DNA from: Pseudomonadota bacterium
Lineage (GTDB): Bacteria; Desulfobacterota; Desulfobacteria; Desulfobacterales; Desulfobacteraceae
Length of the DNA stretch: 6,203 nucleotides
Direction: 5' to 3'
Assembly: GCA_018812385.1 (NCBI GenBank)
Contig: JAHJDU010000228.1
Span: 1 to 6,203 of the forward strand
In this document: positions 5,678-6,203 of the stretch, in pieces
How the letters are laid out: every line of letters begins with the position of its first letter
How positions within the stretch are numbered: the first letter of the stretch is position 1
The notes under the pieces: generated by a model
Told to the model about the DNA's origin: nothing
Seen by the model: the letters and a program-made list of their open reading frames with translations, nothing else
Database searches by the model: none
Program-made: the position numbers and the translations under genes

Positions 5678-5703
5678 AAAAAATATAACTTGGCTAAATT
5701 GGG

Positions 5704-6060
5704 ATGACAGAACCTGGCAAAGATAAATTGTTTGACCTCGAAAAGAGGATGAACGACCTGGGAATCAAAAAAGAAGATTTTGAAGAAAAATTTATCAAAG
5801 CATCGGGCAGAGGAGGACAAAAGGTCAATAAATCCTCTTCTGCCGTGTTTCTCAAACATAAAAAAACCAATTTATCAGTGAAATGTGGCAAATCAAGATC
5901 CCAGCGATTAAACCGGTTTTTTGCCTTGCGCAGGCTTCTTGAAAAAATAGAAGAAGCCATGACAGGCAAGGATGAGAAAGAACTAAAAAAAATAGAAAAG
6001 ATAAAAAAGCAAAAACAAAACAGAAAGCGAAAAACGCAAAAAAAGCTTAACAATGAATGA
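5704..6060 (+). CDS. Peptide chain release factor-like protein with GGQ domain (ribosome rescue type)
   Basis: The 118-residue product has the catalytic domain of class I release factors without their codon-recognition domains. KASGRGGQKVNKSSSAVFLKH starts at residue 32, with GGQ at 37-39 and the following VNK-S segment contacting the peptidyl-transferase centre. SRSQRLNRFFALRRL matches the conserved SQxxNR block. The C-terminal 30 or so residues are very rich in Lys/Arg, like the tails of ArfB and MTRFR (C12orf65), which enter the mRNA channel or contact rRNA. The expected role is hydrolysis of peptidyl-tRNA on stalled ribosomes. The start is uncertain: the ATG at 5704 has only GGG directly before it, and an ATG 15 codons later (5749) follows AGAGG with no gap; both keep the whole domain. 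It lies 26 bases after the hydratase stop, so it may be read through from the gcdA transcript despite an unrelated role. Confidence 0.85.
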   Translation: MTEPGKDKLFDLEKRMNDLGIKKEDFEEKFIKASGRGGQKVNKSSSAVFLKHKKTNLSVKCGKSRSQRLNRFFALRRLLEKIEEAMTGKDEKELKKIEKIKKQKQNRKRKTQKKLNNE

Positions 6061-6064
6061 TAGT

Positions 6065-6203
6065 TTAAAAAGCACCCAATTGACAGGGTTTTATCCGGAT
6101 GTCTTTTTGTTCACATGCTGATCCTATATCAAATTTTTTGATTTTTAATTTCTTTGCAATATCCCAGCATTCCAGACAGGATATCCTGCCGTCTTTGCCT
6201 GCC
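6065..6203 (-). CDS. C-terminal part of a small cysteine-containing conserved protein, 5' end outside window
   Basis: On the minus strand a frame is open from the right edge to a TAA at 6065-6067, giving 45 residues. It reads as protein rather than noise: RISCLECWDIAKKLKI, a middle segment with IGSAC, and the ending IRIKPCQLGAF. The pattern of a Cys-containing helix, an IG..A segment and a terminal KxCQLGxF resembles small uncharacterised proteins I associate with Desulfobacterota and Geobacter-type genomes, whose role I do not know. Four cysteines are visible and could bind metal. It converges on the release-factor-like gene with only 4 bases between stop codons and no room for a separate terminator. 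The total length and start cannot be seen. Confidence 0.65.
   Translation of the reverse strand, partial: AGKDGRISCLECWDIAKKLKIKKFDIGSACEQKDIRIKPCQLGAF

Noticed and set aside
5694..6053. 119-codon minus-strand frame rich in Phe and Ser, looking like a membrane protein
   Set aside because: The Phe/Ser runs are the antisense of the Lys/Glu-rich tail of the release-factor-like gene, so the hydrophobicity is an artefact.

Overview
The window looks like part of the chromosome of a strictly anaerobic, probably sulfate-reducing, member of the Desulfobacterota (Desulfobacula/Desulfococcus/Desulfobacter-like). This rests on gene content and AT-leaning composition, not on a marker gene. Its core is a set of genes for the lower end of anaerobic aromatic or dicarboxylate degradation. 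They are an acyl-CoA dehydrogenase that looks like non-decarboxylating glutaryl-CoA dehydrogenase (minus, 1141-2304), a very short biotin carrier (minus, 2681-2896), the carboxyltransferase (alpha) subunit of glutaconyl-CoA decarboxylase, gcdA (plus, 3124-4857), and a crotonase-family hydratase of the dienoyl-CoA-hydratase type (plus, 4907-5677).

Layout from left to right: a 5'-truncated FMN-reductase/iron-sulfur-flavoprotein-like gene (plus, 1-555) converges on a carboxymuconolactone-decarboxylase-family gene (minus, 594-980). A 160-base gap follows, holding a near-perfect 17-bp inverted repeat of the CCATGAAGGACATGAAG type. Next is the dehydrogenase gene, then a 376-base AT-rich non-coding stretch with its promoter and several small palindromes, then the biotin carrier gene. 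A 227-base divergent promoter region separates the carrier from gcdA. gcdA, the hydratase gene and a GGQ release-factor-like gene (plus, 5704-6060) run in one direction with short gaps and may be one transcript. The right edge cuts into the 3' end of a small cysteine-containing protein gene on the minus strand, stop at 6065-6067, only 4 bases from the release-factor-like gene.

How the genes fit together (inference from family knowledge): the hydratase would act in ring-derived dienoyl-CoA or other enoyl-CoA hydration leading toward glutaryl-CoA. The dehydrogenase would oxidise glutaryl-CoA to glutaconyl-CoA without losing CO2. GcdA with the biotin carrier would then move the carboxyl group from glutaconyl-CoA to biotin, giving crotonyl-CoA. 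The membrane GcdB subunit, which decarboxylates carboxybiotin and pumps sodium, is not in this window and must be encoded elsewhere if the pathway is complete. Separating dehydrogenation from decarboxylation lets the cell conserve the decarboxylation energy as a sodium gradient.

Regulatory DNA is the least described part. The divergent gcdC and gcdA promoters share identical predicted hexamers (TTGACT/TATAGA), each with a 6-3-6 inverted repeat at the expected transcription start. The dehydrogenase promoter has a perfect TTGACA box inside an 8-bp inverted repeat. I found no tRNA, rRNA, CRISPR array or insertion sequence.
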